A DNA stretch of 33,249 nt, taken from an uncultured Clostridia bacterium (GTDB taxonomy: Bacteria; Bacillota; Clostridia; UBA1381). Location of the stretch: assembly GCA_944393255.1 (NCBI GenBank), contig CALXZP010000036.1, positions 1-33,249 of the forward strand, given 5' to 3'. The notes under the pieces were generated by a model. That model was not told the DNA's origin. It saw nothing but the letters and a program-made list of their open reading frames with translations, and did not search any database. The translations under genes and the position numbers were made by a program. Shown one piece after another: positions 16,075 to 25,289 of the stretch (the stretch's first letter is position 1; every line of letters begins with the position of its first letter).

Positions 16075-16154
16075 GATCGAAGTAATGATCGGTGAAAAGC
16101 CGGTCTTTGAGATGATTTTGCAAAGGCGCACTTGTTTTTTTGTGCGCCTTTTTT
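16075..16154 (+). promoter_or_regulatory. Terminator/antiterminator leader of glnA
   Basis: A strong intrinsic terminator, AAAGGCGCAC (16122-16131) with GTGCGCCTTT (16142-16151) plus T run to 16154, lies between the promoter and glnA, so expression requires readthrough. Upstream, GATCGG (16087-16092) pairs with CCGGTC (16100-16105). A competing hairpin, GCC plus TTTG (16099-16101, 16106-16109) with CAAAGGC (16121-16127), would use up the 5' arm of the terminator and so act as an antiterminator. An ANTAR-domain gene directly after glnA is the obvious candidate to stabilise it. I did not find the textbook pair of ANTAR hexaloops (A at position 1, G at position 4), so the target form is uncertain. 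Confidence 0.65.
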
Positions 16155-16216
16155 GTTTCTAAAATCGACTGTGACCGATATGATAGGACTCACAATGCTA
16201 ACGGGAGGTTATTGAC

Positions 16217-17548
16217 ATGACGCCGAAAGAGGTAATTTTAAAAAGAGTTGAGGACGAGGACGTAAGATTTATCAGACTGCAGTTCACCGACATGCTCGGA
16301 CAGATGAGAAACATGGCGATAACAGTGGACAGACTGGAGGAAGCGCTTGAGAACAGATGTATATTTGACGGCTCTGCTATCGACGGGTTTGCGAATATAG
16401 AGGAAAGCGACCTGTACCTCCATCCGGATCCGGATACGTTCGCGATATTTCCGTGGCGGCCGCATAACGGGAAGGTGGCAAGGCTGATATGCGACGTGTA
16501 TACTCCGGACGGACGTCCGCTTGAGTATAATCCGCGCCTTGTTCTTGAAAAGGTCATAAAAGAGGCGGAGGAAATGGGCTACAGGCTCAAGATCGGCCCT
16601 GAGATAGAGTTTTTCCTGTTCAATACTGACGAGCAGGGCAGACCGACCGCACAGACGCACGATTCCGGCAGCTATTTTGATATGGCTCCGCTCGATAACG
16701 GCGAAAATGTGCGCCGCGATATATGTCTTACGCTTGAGGATATGGGTTATACTATAGAGGCGTCGCACCACGAAATGGCGCACGGTCAGCACGAGATAGT
16801 GTTCAAGGCCGACGACGCTCTGGTAACAGCCGACAGGATAGTGACGTTCAGAACGGTGGTAAAAACCATAGCGAAGCGCAGCGGACTGCATGCAACGTTT
16901 ATGCCGAAGCCGTTTGCGGACGAGTGGGGTTCGGGTATGCACCTCACTATGCAGCTTGAAAAGGACGGAAAAAACGTTTTTGCGTATGACGCGGATAAGA
17001 GAAAATTCAGCGATGAAGCATACAGGTTTATAGCCGGACTGCTGCATTATACGCGGGAGATAGTATGTCTGACAAATCCAACGGTAAATTCTTATAAAAG
17101 ATTCATACCGGGAGCAGACGCGCCGTATCATATATCGTGGTCGGAAAATAACAGAAGCCTTCTCATACGCGCGGTGCAGTCGCGTATACCGGAGAATTCG
17201 TCGATAGAATACAGATCGCCGGATCCTACAGCCAATCCGTATCTTGCGATCGCCGCAGTGTTAAAGGCGGGGCTGATGGGCATAAAGGACAGGAGCATTG
17301 CGCTGCCGCCTAGCATAGGCATGAATGTAAACGAGCTTTCAAAGAACGATCTCAATATGCTCGGGATAGAGCGTATCCCCGTCAGCCTGAACGAAGCGCT
17401 GCAGATAGCGAAGAGATCGCAGCTTATCGAGGAGCTGCTCGGAGCCAGGCTGAAAGAAAGCTATATAGCAAAAAAAGAGGCCGAATACGATCAGTACAGG
17501 CGCACCGTGAGCAAATGGGAGCTGGACAGATACTTGGTGCAGTATTAA
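16217..17548 (+). CDS. glnA: Glutamine synthetase, type I
   Basis: The 443-residue protein is a GSI-alpha-type glutamine synthetase that makes glutamine from glutamate, ammonia and ATP. Conserved blocks include LQFTDMLGQMRN at the start, KIGPEIEFFLF, SHHEMAHGQHEIVFK, HATFMPKPFADEWGSGMH and NPTVNSYKRFIPGADAPYH, ending with EYRSPDPTANPYLAIAA. The length fits Bacillus-type enzymes, which are not adenylylated. The start ATG follows GGGAGG. It sits behind a terminator-bearing leader and is followed by an ANTAR regulator, with dapF-dapL and gltB-gltD further down, forming an ammonium-assimilation block. Confidence 0.97.
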   Translation: MTPKEVILKRVEDEDVRFIRLQFTDMLGQMRNMAITVDRLEEALENRCIFDGSAIDGFANIEESDLYLHPDPDTFAIFPWRPHNGKVARLICDVYTPDGRPLEYNPRLVLEKVIKEAEEMGYRLKIGPEIEFFLFNTDEQGRPTAQTHDSGSYFDMAPLDNGENVRRDICLTLEDMGYTIEASHHEMAHGQHEIVFKADDALVTADRIVTFRTVVKTIAKRSGLHATFMPKPFADEWGSGMHLTMQLEKDGKNVFAYDADKRKFSDEAYRFIAGLLHYTREIVCLTNPTVNSYKRFIPGADAPYHISWSENNRSLLIRAVQSRIPENSSIEYRSPDPTANPYLAIAAVLKAGLMGIKDRSIALPPSIGMNVNELSKNDLNMLGIERIPVSLNEALQIAKRSQLIEELLGARLKESYIAKKEAEYDQYRRTVSKWELDRYLVQY

Positions 17549-17560
17549 CGGAGCTTAATG

Positions 17561-17593
17561 CGCGGCTGTGAAGCAGATCGCCGGACAGCCGCG
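17561..17593 (+). other. Hairpin between glnA and the ANTAR gene
   Basis: CGCGGCTGT at 17561-17569 pairs exactly with ACAGCCGCG at 17585-17593 around a 15-nt loop. No T tract follows, so it is unlikely to be a terminator; it may set the relative stability of the two messages. Confidence 0.45.
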
Positions 17594-17642
17594 GCTTGTA
17601 CCGCAGCTGAGTTAAAGCTGAGAAAAAGGAGGGAGGGACTTT

Positions 17643-18167
17643 ATGCGTATTGTATTGGCATTTTCAAATGACAGCGCTGCGGATAAAGTCCGCCTGATGC
17701 TTGAAGGAGCCGGCTGGGATATAGACAATGCCGTCTGCCGGAGCGGAGCCGAGCTTATACGCCGGCTGGATGATAATGACGAAGCAGTAGTTGTAATGGG
17801 ATATAAGCTTCCCGACATGGTAGTTGACGAGATATTTGAAAGCCTGCCTGCCGGAACGCGGCTTGTGTCAATAGTGAAGCCGGAGCGTCTGCCGGATATA
17901 GAGAATGAGGATATATTTGTGATCCCCCTCCCGGTAAGCCGCCAGAAGCTCATATCCTCGCTTGATGTTTTTGCGGGGCATGTTTCGGAAACGCGCGGAC
18001 GGTCAATGCGGGATCCGGAGGAGGCGAGGCTGATAGAACAGGCAAAGCTGCTTTTGATGGAACGGTTTCATATGAGCGAACAGCAGGCGCACCGGTTCAT
18101 ACAGAAGCGAAGTATGGACACGGGAGCGAAATTTGTTGATACGGCAAGACTTATTCTGGAAACATAA
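17643..18167 (+). CDS. ANTAR-domain RNA-binding antiterminator with pseudo-receiver domain
   Basis: The 174-residue protein has a receiver-like N-terminal domain (about 1-110) and a C-terminal ANTAR domain (about 120-172, including EEARLIEQAKLLLMERFHMSEQQAHRFIQKRSMDT). ANTAR proteins bind leader hairpins and prevent termination. In the receiver, the usual phospho-acceptor Asp before the LPD segment is Gly53 (VVVMGYKLPD), and the N-terminal acidic pair is reduced to SND, so it probably does not accept phosphate from a histidine kinase. Its position between glnA and the gltBD genes, both with terminator leaders, suggests it tunes nitrogen assimilation. The start follows AAGGAGGGAGG. Confidence 0.88.
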   Translation: MRIVLAFSNDSAADKVRLMLEGAGWDIDNAVCRSGAELIRRLDDNDEAVVVMGYKLPDMVVDEIFESLPAGTRLVSIVKPERLPDIENEDIFVIPLPVSRQKLISSLDVFAGHVSETRGRSMRDPEEARLIEQAKLLLMERFHMSEQQAHRFIQKRSMDTGAKFVDTARLILET

Positions 18168-18222
18168 TACCGTGTTTGATGTTTGCCGGTAATAAAATAT
18201 TCAGGAGTTGAAAATAAAGAAA

Positions 18223-19068
18223 ATGCAGACAATAAGATTTACGAAAATGCAGGGAGCCGGAAACGACTACGTTTATGTGAACTGTATGGACAAGATGATA
18301 GCTAACGTCAATGAGACCGCAAAAATGATATCCGACAGGCATTTCGGCGTCGGCTCGGACGGATTGGTCCTTATCTGTCCTTCGGATAAAGCCGACTTTA
18401 GAATGGACATGTATAACAGCGACGGTACTCAGGCGGAGATGTGCGGCAACGCGTCAAGGTGCGTCGGCAAATATGTGCACGACAAGGGACTTACCGACAA
18501 AACGGTCATCACTCTTGAGACGCTTGCAGGAATAAAGACCCTTGAGCTGATATTGAACGAAAAAGGCGAAACGGAGGCTGTGCGCGTAAATATGGGCGCG
18601 CCGGAGCTTGTGCCGGAAAGGATACCTATCGCTGCGGACGGAGACCGGTTTGTGGATATGCCTGTCACGGCTGACGGAAAGGAATGGAGGGTCACGGGCG
18701 TATCTATGGGCAATCCGCATGCCGTGACCTTTATAGACGACGTTGACGGACTGGATATAGAAAAGATCGGGCCTGTGTTCGAGCACCATCCGCTGTTCCC
18801 GAACAGGATCAACACGGAGTTTGCAAATATCGTTGATAAAAACACTGTAAAAATGCGCGTGTGGGAGCGCGGAGCGGGTGAAACGCTCGCCTGCGGCACG
18901 GGAGCATGCGCAGTGCTCGCCGCCGCAACGCTGTGCGGATATGTTGACGGCGAAGCCGATCTGGAGCTGATAGGCGGAACGCTGCATATCAAATGGGATA
19001 AGGAGGACAATAATATATATATGACAGGCCCTGCCGAGTTTGTATTTGAGGGCGAGATCACTTTATAA
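18223..19068 (+). CDS. dapF: Diaminopimelate epimerase
   Basis: The 281-residue protein converts LL- to meso-diaminopimelate for lysine and peptidoglycan. The two catalytic cysteines are C74 in EMCGNASRC and C224 in ACGTGAC. The start block FTKMQGAGNDYV is canonical. The ATG at 18223 gives the normal N terminus; AGGAG lies 15 bases upstream, a rather long gap, while the TTG at 18208 is directly against that site and unusable. It pairs with dapL 95 bases downstream, together covering the last two LL-DAP steps before meso-DAP. Confidence 0.96.
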   Translation: MQTIRFTKMQGAGNDYVYVNCMDKMIANVNETAKMISDRHFGVGSDGLVLICPSDKADFRMDMYNSDGTQAEMCGNASRCVGKYVHDKGLTDKTVITLETLAGIKTLELILNEKGETEAVRVNMGAPELVPERIPIAADGDRFVDMPVTADGKEWRVTGVSMGNPHAVTFIDDVDGLDIEKIGPVFEHHPLFPNRINTEFANIVDKNTVKMRVWERGAGETLACGTGACAVLAAATLCGYVDGEADLELIGGTLHIKWDKEDNNIYMTGPAEFVFEGEITL

Positions 19069-19163
19069 AGCGGGACAGACGGATGTATTAATATCAGTCA
19101 GGCTCATAAGTATAGAATATTTTGATATAAAATAAAGAATATTATCGGAGGAGTAGATTTGAC

Positions 19164-20369
19164 ATGGCGCAAATAAACGAAAATTACTTAAAGCTGCCCG
19201 GCAGCTATCTTTTTTCAACCATAGCAAAGAAGGTGTCGGAATTTCAGGCTGAAAACCCCGGGCGTGAGATCATCAGAATGGGTATAGGCGACGTTACAAG
19301 ACCGCTCGTGCCGGCTGTGACAGAAGCTATGCACAAGGCGGTGGACGAGATGGGAACAGCCGAGGGCTTTCACGGCTACGGGCCCGAGCAGGGCTACGAT
19401 TTTCTGAGAAAGAAAATAGTCGAGCATGATTATGCCGGTCTGGGCATAGAGCCGGACGAGATATTCGTGTCTGACGGGGCAAAATCGGACTGCGGAAACA
19501 TAGGCGATATATTCGGGCCTGACAATAAGGTAGCGGTATGTGATCCCGTGTATCCCGTGTATGTGGATACAAACGCAATGTCCGGCAGAGCGGGTGATTT
19601 TGACGGCGAGCGCTGGTCAGAGCTATGCTATATGCCGTGTACGGCGGAAAACGGATTCATGCCGGAGCTTCCCAAGGAAAGAGTGGATATGATCTATCTT
19701 TGCTTCCCGAACAATCCGACCGGAGAAACGCTTACGAGAGAACAGCTCAAGCTGTGGGTCGACTATGCTAAAGAGAACGGGAGCGTTATCCTCTACGACA
19801 GCGCATACGAGGCGTTCATAACCGAGGAAAGCGTTCCGCATTCTATATACGAGGTAGAGGGGGCAAAAGAGGTCGCGATCGAGTTCAGGAGCTTTTCAAA
19901 GACAGCCGGTTTTACAGGTACACGCTGCGCTTACACCGTAGTACCGAAATGTCTTAAAGTAAACGGAACAGGGCTTAACGGGCTGTGGAACAGACGGCAG
20001 TGTACTAAATTCAACGGTGTGCCGTATATAATACAAAAGGCGGCGGAGGCTGTGTATTCGGACGAAGGCCGGAAGCAGATAAAGGAAAACATAAAATACT
20101 ATCTTGAAAATGCAGGTATAATAAGGACTGCGCTTGAAAACGCGGGACTGGAGGTGTACGGCGGAGTCAATTCACCGTACGTATGGGCAAAAACGCCCGA
20201 CGGTATGAAGTCGTGGGATCTCTTTGATAAGCTGCTCTGCGAGGCGGGAGTTGTGACAACGCCCGGATCGGGCTTCGGTCCGAGCGGCGAGGGCTATATC
20301 AGATTTACCGCGTTCTCTACGAGAGAAAACACCGAAAAGGCGATGGAGAGGATCGCCGCTATACTTTAA
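19164..20369 (+). CDS. dapL: LL-diaminopimelate aminotransferase
   Basis: The 401-residue PLP enzyme converts tetrahydrodipicolinate directly to LL-diaminopimelate, bypassing the succinylase or acetylase route. The N-terminal block [20 protein letters not shown] and the segment [14 protein letters not shown] are diagnostic of DapL. The PLP-binding lysine lies in [14 protein letters not shown]. The start ATG follows ATCGGAGGAG. No terminator was seen between dapF and dapL. Confidence 0.97.
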   Translation: MAQINENYLKLPGSYLFSTIAKKVSEFQAENPGREIIRMGIGDVTRPLVPAVTEAMHKAVDEMGTAEGFHGYGPEQGYDFLRKKIVEHDYAGLGIEPDEIFVSDGAKSDCGNIGDIFGPDNKVAVCDPVYPVYVDTNAMSGRAGDFDGERWSELCYMPCTAENGFMPELPKERVDMIYLCFPNNPTGETLTREQLKLWVDYAKENGSVILYDSAYEAFITEESVPHSIYEVEGAKEVAIEFRSFSKTAGFTGTRCAYTVVPKCLKVNGTGLNGLWNRRQCTKFNGVPYIIQKAAEAVYSDEGRKQIKENIKYYLENAGIIRTALENAGLEVYGGVNSPYVWAKTPDGMKSWDLFDKLLCEAGVVTTPGSGFGPSGEGYIRFTAFSTRENTEKAMERIAAIL

Positions 20370-20381
20370 CATATATGGAAC

Positions 20382-20468
20382 GGGCGTCTGAACGTCCGGC
20401 AATGGGGCAAAGGCGTCCCAATGTACATATCCGTCTTGTTCGGGTGTGTCATTGGGGTGCCTTCTTTT
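20382..20468 (+). promoter_or_regulatory. Terminator leader upstream of gltB
   Basis: AAGGCGTCCCAATG (20410-20423) pairs over 14 bp (two G-U) with CATTGGGGTGCCTT (20450-20463), followed by CTTTT, a likely terminator just before gltB. Upstream lies a 6-bp hairpin, GGGCGT (20382-20387) with ACGTCC (20392-20397). Next comes GGC-AATGGG-GC (20398-20408), where a hexaloop with A1 and G4 is closed by only two G-C pairs. This second element abuts the terminator arm, and GCAAAGGCG at 20407-20415 is identical to the glnA leader at 16120-16128. The arrangement fits ANTAR-controlled antitermination, though the hairpin stems are weak. Confidence 0.55.
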
Positions 20469-20527
20469 AATAACAATCGTAAAAAACATTTTGTGCTTTC
20501 TGCACGGAAAGGAATGAGGTATAGAAA

Positions 20528-23500
20528 ATGGAAAACGGACTTCCGAGGAAACAGGGATTGTACGATCCGCAGTTTGAGCATGACGCATGCGGTATAGGCT
20601 GCATAGCAAATATAAAGGGGAAAAAGTCGCACGATGTGGTAAATCAGGGAATACAGATACTTAAAAATCTGGCGCATCGCGGCGGAGTGGGCTCAGAGCC
20701 GGATACCGGCGACGGCGCGGGTATCCTTATCCAAATGCCGCATAAATTCATGCAGAAGGTATGCAAAAATGAGGGCTTCGGGCTGCCTGAGCACGGCGAT
20801 TACGGCGTAGGCATGCTGTTTCTGTCTCCTGATAAGGATACGAGAGAGGAAAGCCTTGCGGTGCTCAGAGACATAATAGCGCAGGAGGGACAAAAGGTAC
20901 TCGGAACGAGGAACGTCCCGGTCTACGACGTTTGCATAGGCGACAGCGCAAAGGAAGCCATGCCGTATATCATGCAGATATTCGTCGGCAAGGGCGGAGA
21001 AATGGATAACGACAGCTTTGAAAGAAAGCTGTATGTTATAAGTAAGATAGCTGAAAAGAAGATAAGAAAATCCGGAAAGGACAACTATTTCTATTTTGCG
21101 TCGTTCTCGACCCGTACCATAGTGTATAAGGGAATGCTGACTCCGGATCAGGTAAACGAGTTTTATCTCGATCTTAAGGACGAGGATCTGGAAACGGCGA
21201 TAGCGCTTGTCCATTCGAGATTTTCAACCAATACGTTCCCGTCCTGGGAGAGGGCGCATCCTAACAGATATATAATTCACAACGGCGAGATAAATACCAT
21301 ACGCGGAAACGTGAACTGGGTAAAAGCGCGTGAGAGGATGTTCAGTACTCCGGAATTTGAGGGGGATATGGAAAAAATACTTCCCGTTATAAACGAGGAC
21401 GGCTCCGACTCCGCAATGCTGGATAATTACTTGCAGTTCCTGCATCTTTCCGGCTTCTCGCTGCCCCGCGCGGTAATGATGACGATACCGGAGCCGTGGG
21501 AGAATAACGAGAGCATGGAGCCGGCAAAGCGCAGCTTTTACGAGTATCATTCATGTATAACCGAGCCGTGGGACGGTCCGGCGGCGGTAGCGTTCACTGA
21601 CGGTACTCTGGTAGGGGCTACTCTCGACAGAAACGGACTGAGACCTGCAAGATATTATATCACCAGCGACGATATGATAATACTTGCCTCCGAGGTGGGC
21701 GTGACCGACATAGCCCCGTCGAAGATAATCGCAAAGGAACGTCTGCATCCGGGCAAAATGCTGCTCATAGACACGGCAAAGGGCAAGATAGTTTCGGACG
21801 AGGAGATAAAGGCGTACGAAGCGGCGCACAAGCCTTATGCCGAGTGGGTGGAAAAGACGCTGACAGATATCGAAGACATCCCGGTCAATGAAGGAAAAGG
21901 CAGGTCGTGGCACGATCTGGTGGATGAGATAAAGGCGAGCGCCGCGAACTCTATAAATAAGGATATGGCGCTGCGCAGCGCGCTGTTTCTTGATAATATG
22001 TTTGTAAACCGTGAGAACGGCGCGGATGACAGTCTGCCGCTGCTCACAAAGGAGAAGATATACGGCTATACATGGGAAGATATAAATATGACGATAAAGC
22101 AGATCGTCGAAAAGGGCGAGGATCCGGTCGGCGCGATGGGTACCGATACTCCTATAGCGGTGCTTTCGGAAAAGCCGCAGCTGCTGTATAACTATTTCAA
22201 GCAGCTGTTTGCACAGGTAACCAATCCGCCGATCGACGCGATCCGTGAAAAGGTAGTGACCTCTACCTTCACTCTGTTCGGCTGCGAGCAGAACCTGCTC
22301 ACATCGTCAGAACTGAACTGCCGCAAGATACGCGCTAAAAGCCCGATACTTTCAAATGAGGAGCTTGCGAAGCTCAGAACAATAGATATGGAGGGCTTCA
22401 AGAGCATAACTCTTTCTTCGCTGTTCAATACACATGCCGAAAACGATATGGAAGCGGCAATGGAGACCATATTCGAGGCGGCGGATATAGCGATAGAGGC
22501 AGGATATAATATAATAATACTTTCAGATAAGGGCGCGGATAAGGACAAAGCGCCTATCCCGGCGCTGCTGGCGGCGTCAGGGCTTCATCATCACCTCCTA
22601 AGGCAGGGAACGCGTATGAAGACGTCCATAGTCCTTGAAACGGGCGAACCGCGCGAGGTGCACCATTTTGCCTGCCTTGTGGGCTACGGAGTGAACGGAG
22701 TGAACCCGTATCTGGTATATGAGACGATCGGCGAGCTTGAAGAGCTCGGTATGATATCATATTCTTACGGCGAGGCTGTAAAGAGATATAACAGCGCGGT
22801 CACGAGCGGTATAGTTAAGATAATGGCAAAGATGGGCATATCGACTATCGCATCGTATCAGGGCGCGCAGATATTCGAAGCGCTCGGCATCCGTGAAAGC
22901 GTAGCGGATAAATATTTCACCGGAACGGCGGCGAGGATAGGCGGACTCGGTCTTGAGGAGATCGAGAAAGAAGTTATGCTGCGCATGAACAATGCGTTTG
23001 ATAAGGTATCGCCGGGACGCTCCTTAAAGGCGGGCGGCGATTATAAATGGAGGGCGAAGGGCGAGTATCATATGTTCAATCCATCGTCTATCTATAAGCT
23101 GCAGCAGGCTTGCCGTACCGGCGACTATAAGCTCTATAAGGAGTACGCCGGTGAGATGGACGCTCACAGGGGCAAGCAGTGTACTATAAGGGGAATGCTG
23201 AATATCAAGACCATAGATAAACCTATCGCGATAGACAAGGTGGAGAGCGTTGAGAGCATAGTCAAGAGGTTCAAGACCGGCGCGATGTCGTACGGATCTA
23301 TCTCCGGCGAGGCGCATGAATGTCTGGCTATAGCTATGAACAGGCTCGGCGGCAAGTCAAACAGCGGTGAGGGCGGAGAAAACCCTGACAGGTTCATACC
23401 CGATGAAAACGGAGACTCAAGATGCAGCGCCATAAAGCAGGTAGCGTCCGGACGGTTTGGAGTGCATATCCACTATCTGCAAAATGCAAAGGAGATACAG

Positions 23501-25213
23501 ATAAAGATGGCTCAGGGCGCAAAGCCCGGCGAGGGCGGTCATCTTCCGGGAGGAAAGGTATATCCGTGGATAGCCAAGGCGAGACATTCAACGCCGGGCG
23601 TCAGCCTTATATCGCCTCCGCCGCATCACGATATATATTCGATCGAGGATCTTGCGCAGCTCATAACAGACCTTAAAAATGCAAACCGTGACGCGAGAGT
23701 AACGGTGAAGCTCGTTTCGGAGGCGGGCGTGGGAACCATTGCGGTCGGCGTTGCAAAGGGCAGAGCCGATGTAATACTGATCTCGGGCTATGACGGCGGC
23801 ACCGGCGCGGCTCCGAGAACGGGCGTGCGCCATGCCGGTCTCCCGTGGGAGCTGGGAGTTGCGGAAACACATCAGGCGCTTTTGATGAACGATCTGAGAA
23901 ACAGGGTCGTTATAGAGACCGACGGCAAGCTGCTGACCGGGCGCGATGTTGCTATCGCCGCGCTTCTGGGCGCGGAGGAATACGGCTTTGCCACAGGCCC
24001 GCTGATCGCTATAGGCTGCGTGATGATGCGCGTATGTAATCTGGACACATGTCCGGTCGGAGTTGCAACGCAGAACCCGAAGCTCAGATCGAGATTTGCG
24101 GGTAAGCCTGAGTATGTTGAAAATTTTATGCGTTTTATAGCTCAGGATCTGAGAGAGTGGATGGCGAAGATAGGCGTAAGGACTGTAGACGAGATGATAG
24201 GTCACGTTGAAATGCTGTCGCAGAAGCCGGCAGAGAGCAACTGGAAGGCGGCAAAGGTGGATCTCTCATCGCTGCTTTACCAGCCTAAGATATGTTCAAA
24301 CGACTATGAGAGATATCATAATACAGAGCAGGATCATGAGCTGTACAAAACGCTCGATATGAATACGCTCCTCAAGCTCTGCGAGCCTGCGGTAAAAAGC
24401 GGAAAGCGCATAGAGGCTAAGCTGGCAATAAGGAATACCGACCGCGTAACGGGTACTATACTCTCATCGGAGATAGCGCGAAGATACGGCGAGAGGGGGC
24501 TTCCCGAGGATACGGTAATGCTGAGCTTTTTAGGCTCTGCGGGACAGAGCTTCGGCGCGTTTTTGGCTCCGGGCGTGACTATGCGGCTTGAGGGAGATTC
24601 TAACGATTATATAGGCAAGGGACTCTCGGGCGGAAAGATAATCGCTGTGCCGCCGGCAGAGTCGGTATTCGATCCGTCTAAAAACGTTATAATAGGCAAC
24701 GTTGCATTCTATGGCGCGATCAAGGGCGAGGCATATATAAGAGGTATAGCCGGCGAGCGTTTCTGTGTAAGGAATTCGGGCATAACGGCGGTCGTTGAAG
24801 GCGTCGGAGACCACGGCTGCGAATATATGACCGGGGGCTGCGTAGCCGTGATAGGCGAAACCGGCAGGAACTTTGCGGCGGGAATGAGCGGCGGCGTCGC
24901 TTATGTGTACGACAAGGATAAGAAGCTTGACGGAAACTGCAATAAAGCCCTTGTAAGCCTTAAAAAGCTGACAAAAACAGATGCGGGAAGGCTTAGGAGC
25001 ATGCTTGAAAAGCATGCCGAATATACAGGCTCGGATACAGCCCGTGCAATATTGGATGATTTTGATAATGAGCTGAAGAGCTTCGTGAAGGTCATACCCA
25101 ACGATTATGAAAAGGTCGTTGAGGTCATAGACGAGGAGACAAAGAACGGCGCCGGGTATGAGGACGCCATGCTTACAGCCTTTGAGAGCGTAACGGGCAA
25201 AAAGGTAGGCTGA
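20528..25213 (+). CDS. gltB: Glutamate synthase, large subunit
   Basis: The 1561-residue protein has the full GOGAT alpha-subunit layout. A short propeptide ends before the catalytic N-terminal C21 (HDACGIG) of the class II amidotransferase domain (21-about 430). A central domain follows (about 470-760), then the FMN-binding synthase domain (about 800-1200). The 3Fe-4S motif is C1164-x5-C1170-x4-C1175. The C-terminal GXGXG beta-helix spans about 1260-1510. It moves the amide of glutamine onto 2-oxoglutarate to make glutamate and works with GltD encoded next. The start follows GGAAAGGAATGAGG. It is preceded by a terminator leader. Confidence 0.97.
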   Translation: MENGLPRKQGLYDPQFEHDACGIGCIANIKGKKSHDVVNQGIQILKNLAHRGGVGSEPDTGDGAGILIQMPHKFMQKVCKNEGFGLPEHGDYGVGMLFLSPDKDTREESLAVLRDIIAQEGQKVLGTRNVPVYDVCIGDSAKEAMPYIMQIFVGKGGEMDNDSFERKLYVISKIAEKKIRKSGKDNYFYFASFSTRTIVYKGMLTPDQVNEFYLDLKDEDLETAIALVHSRFSTNTFPSWERAHPNRYIIHNGEINTIRGNVNWVKARERMFSTPEFEGDMEKILPVINEDGSDSAMLDNYLQFLHLSGFSLPRAVMMTIPEPWENNESMEPAKRSFYEYHSCITEPWDGPAAVAFTDGTLVGATLDRNGLRPARYYITSDDMIILASEVGVTDIAPSKIIAKERLHPGKMLLIDTAKGKIVSDEEIKAYEAAHKPYAEWVEKTLTDIEDIPVNEGKGRSWHDLVDEIKASAANSINKDMALRSALFLDNMFVNRENGADDSLPLLTKEKIYGYTWEDINMTIKQIVEKGEDPVGAMGTDTPIAVLSEKPQLLYNYFKQLFAQVTNPPIDAIREKVVTSTFTLFGCEQNLLTSSELNCRKIRAKSPILSNEELAKLRTIDMEGFKSITLSSLFNTHAENDMEAAMETIFEAADIAIEAGYNIIILSDKGADKDKAPIPALLAASGLHHHLLRQGTRMKTSIVLETGEPREVHHFACLVGYGVNGVNPYLVYETIGELEELGMISYSYGEAVKRYNSAVTSGIVKIMAKMGISTIASYQGAQIFEALGIRESVADKYFTGTAARIGGLGLEEIEKEVMLRMNNAFDKVSPGRSLKAGGDYKWRAKGEYHMFNPSSIYKLQQACRTGDYKLYKEYAGEMDAHRGKQCTIRGMLNIKTIDKPIAIDKVESVESIVKRFKTGAMSYGSISGEAHECLAIAMNRLGGKSNSGEGGENPDRFIPDENGDSRCSAIKQVASGRFGVHIHYLQNAKEIQIKMAQGAKPGEGGHLPGGKVYPWIAKARHSTPGVSLISPPPHHDIYSIEDLAQLITDLKNANRDARVTVKLVSEAGVGTIAVGVAKGRADVILISGYDGGTGAAPRTGVRHAGLPWELGVAETHQALLMNDLRNRVVIETDGKLLTGRDVAIAALLGAEEYGFATGPLIAIGCVMMRVCNLDTCPVGVATQNPKLRSRFAGKPEYVENFMRFIAQDLREWMAKIGVRTVDEMIGHVEMLSQKPAESNWKAAKVDLSSLLYQPKICSNDYERYHNTEQDHELYKTLDMNTLLKLCEPAVKSGKRIEAKLAIRNTDRVTGTILSSEIARRYGERGLPEDTVMLSFLGSAGQSFGAFLAPGVTMRLEGDSNDYIGKGLSGGKIIAVPPAESVFDPSKNVIIGNVAFYGAIKGEAYIRGIAGERFCVRNSGITAVVEGVGDHGCEYMTGGCVAVIGETGRNFAAGMSGGVAYVYDKDKKLDGNCNKALVSLKKLTKTDAGRLRSMLEKHAEYTGSDTARAILDDFDNELKSFVKVIPNDYEKVVEVIDEETKNGAGYEDAMLTAFESVTGKKVG

Positions 25214-25226
25214 GGATAAAGCGGTG

Positions 25227-25247
25227 CGCCGGGCAAAACGTCCGGCG
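25227..25247 (+). other. Hairpin between gltB and gltD
   Basis: CGCCGGG at 25227-25233 pairs with TCCGGCG at 25241-25247 (7 bp, one G-U) around a 7-nt loop. There is no T tract, so it is not a terminator. It may stabilise the gltB message or adjust the ratio of the two subunits. Confidence 0.4.
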
Positions 25248-25289
25248 GCAAGCCGCGTTCATTGTGAAAGGATTTATTGGTGATAGACG

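Noticed and set aside
16075..16154. Glutamine riboswitch or canonical ANTAR double hexaloop upstream of glnA
   Set aside because: I could not find the conserved segments of the glnA RNA motif, nor two hexaloops with A1 and G4 closed by complementary bases. Only the terminator/antiterminator competition is supported.
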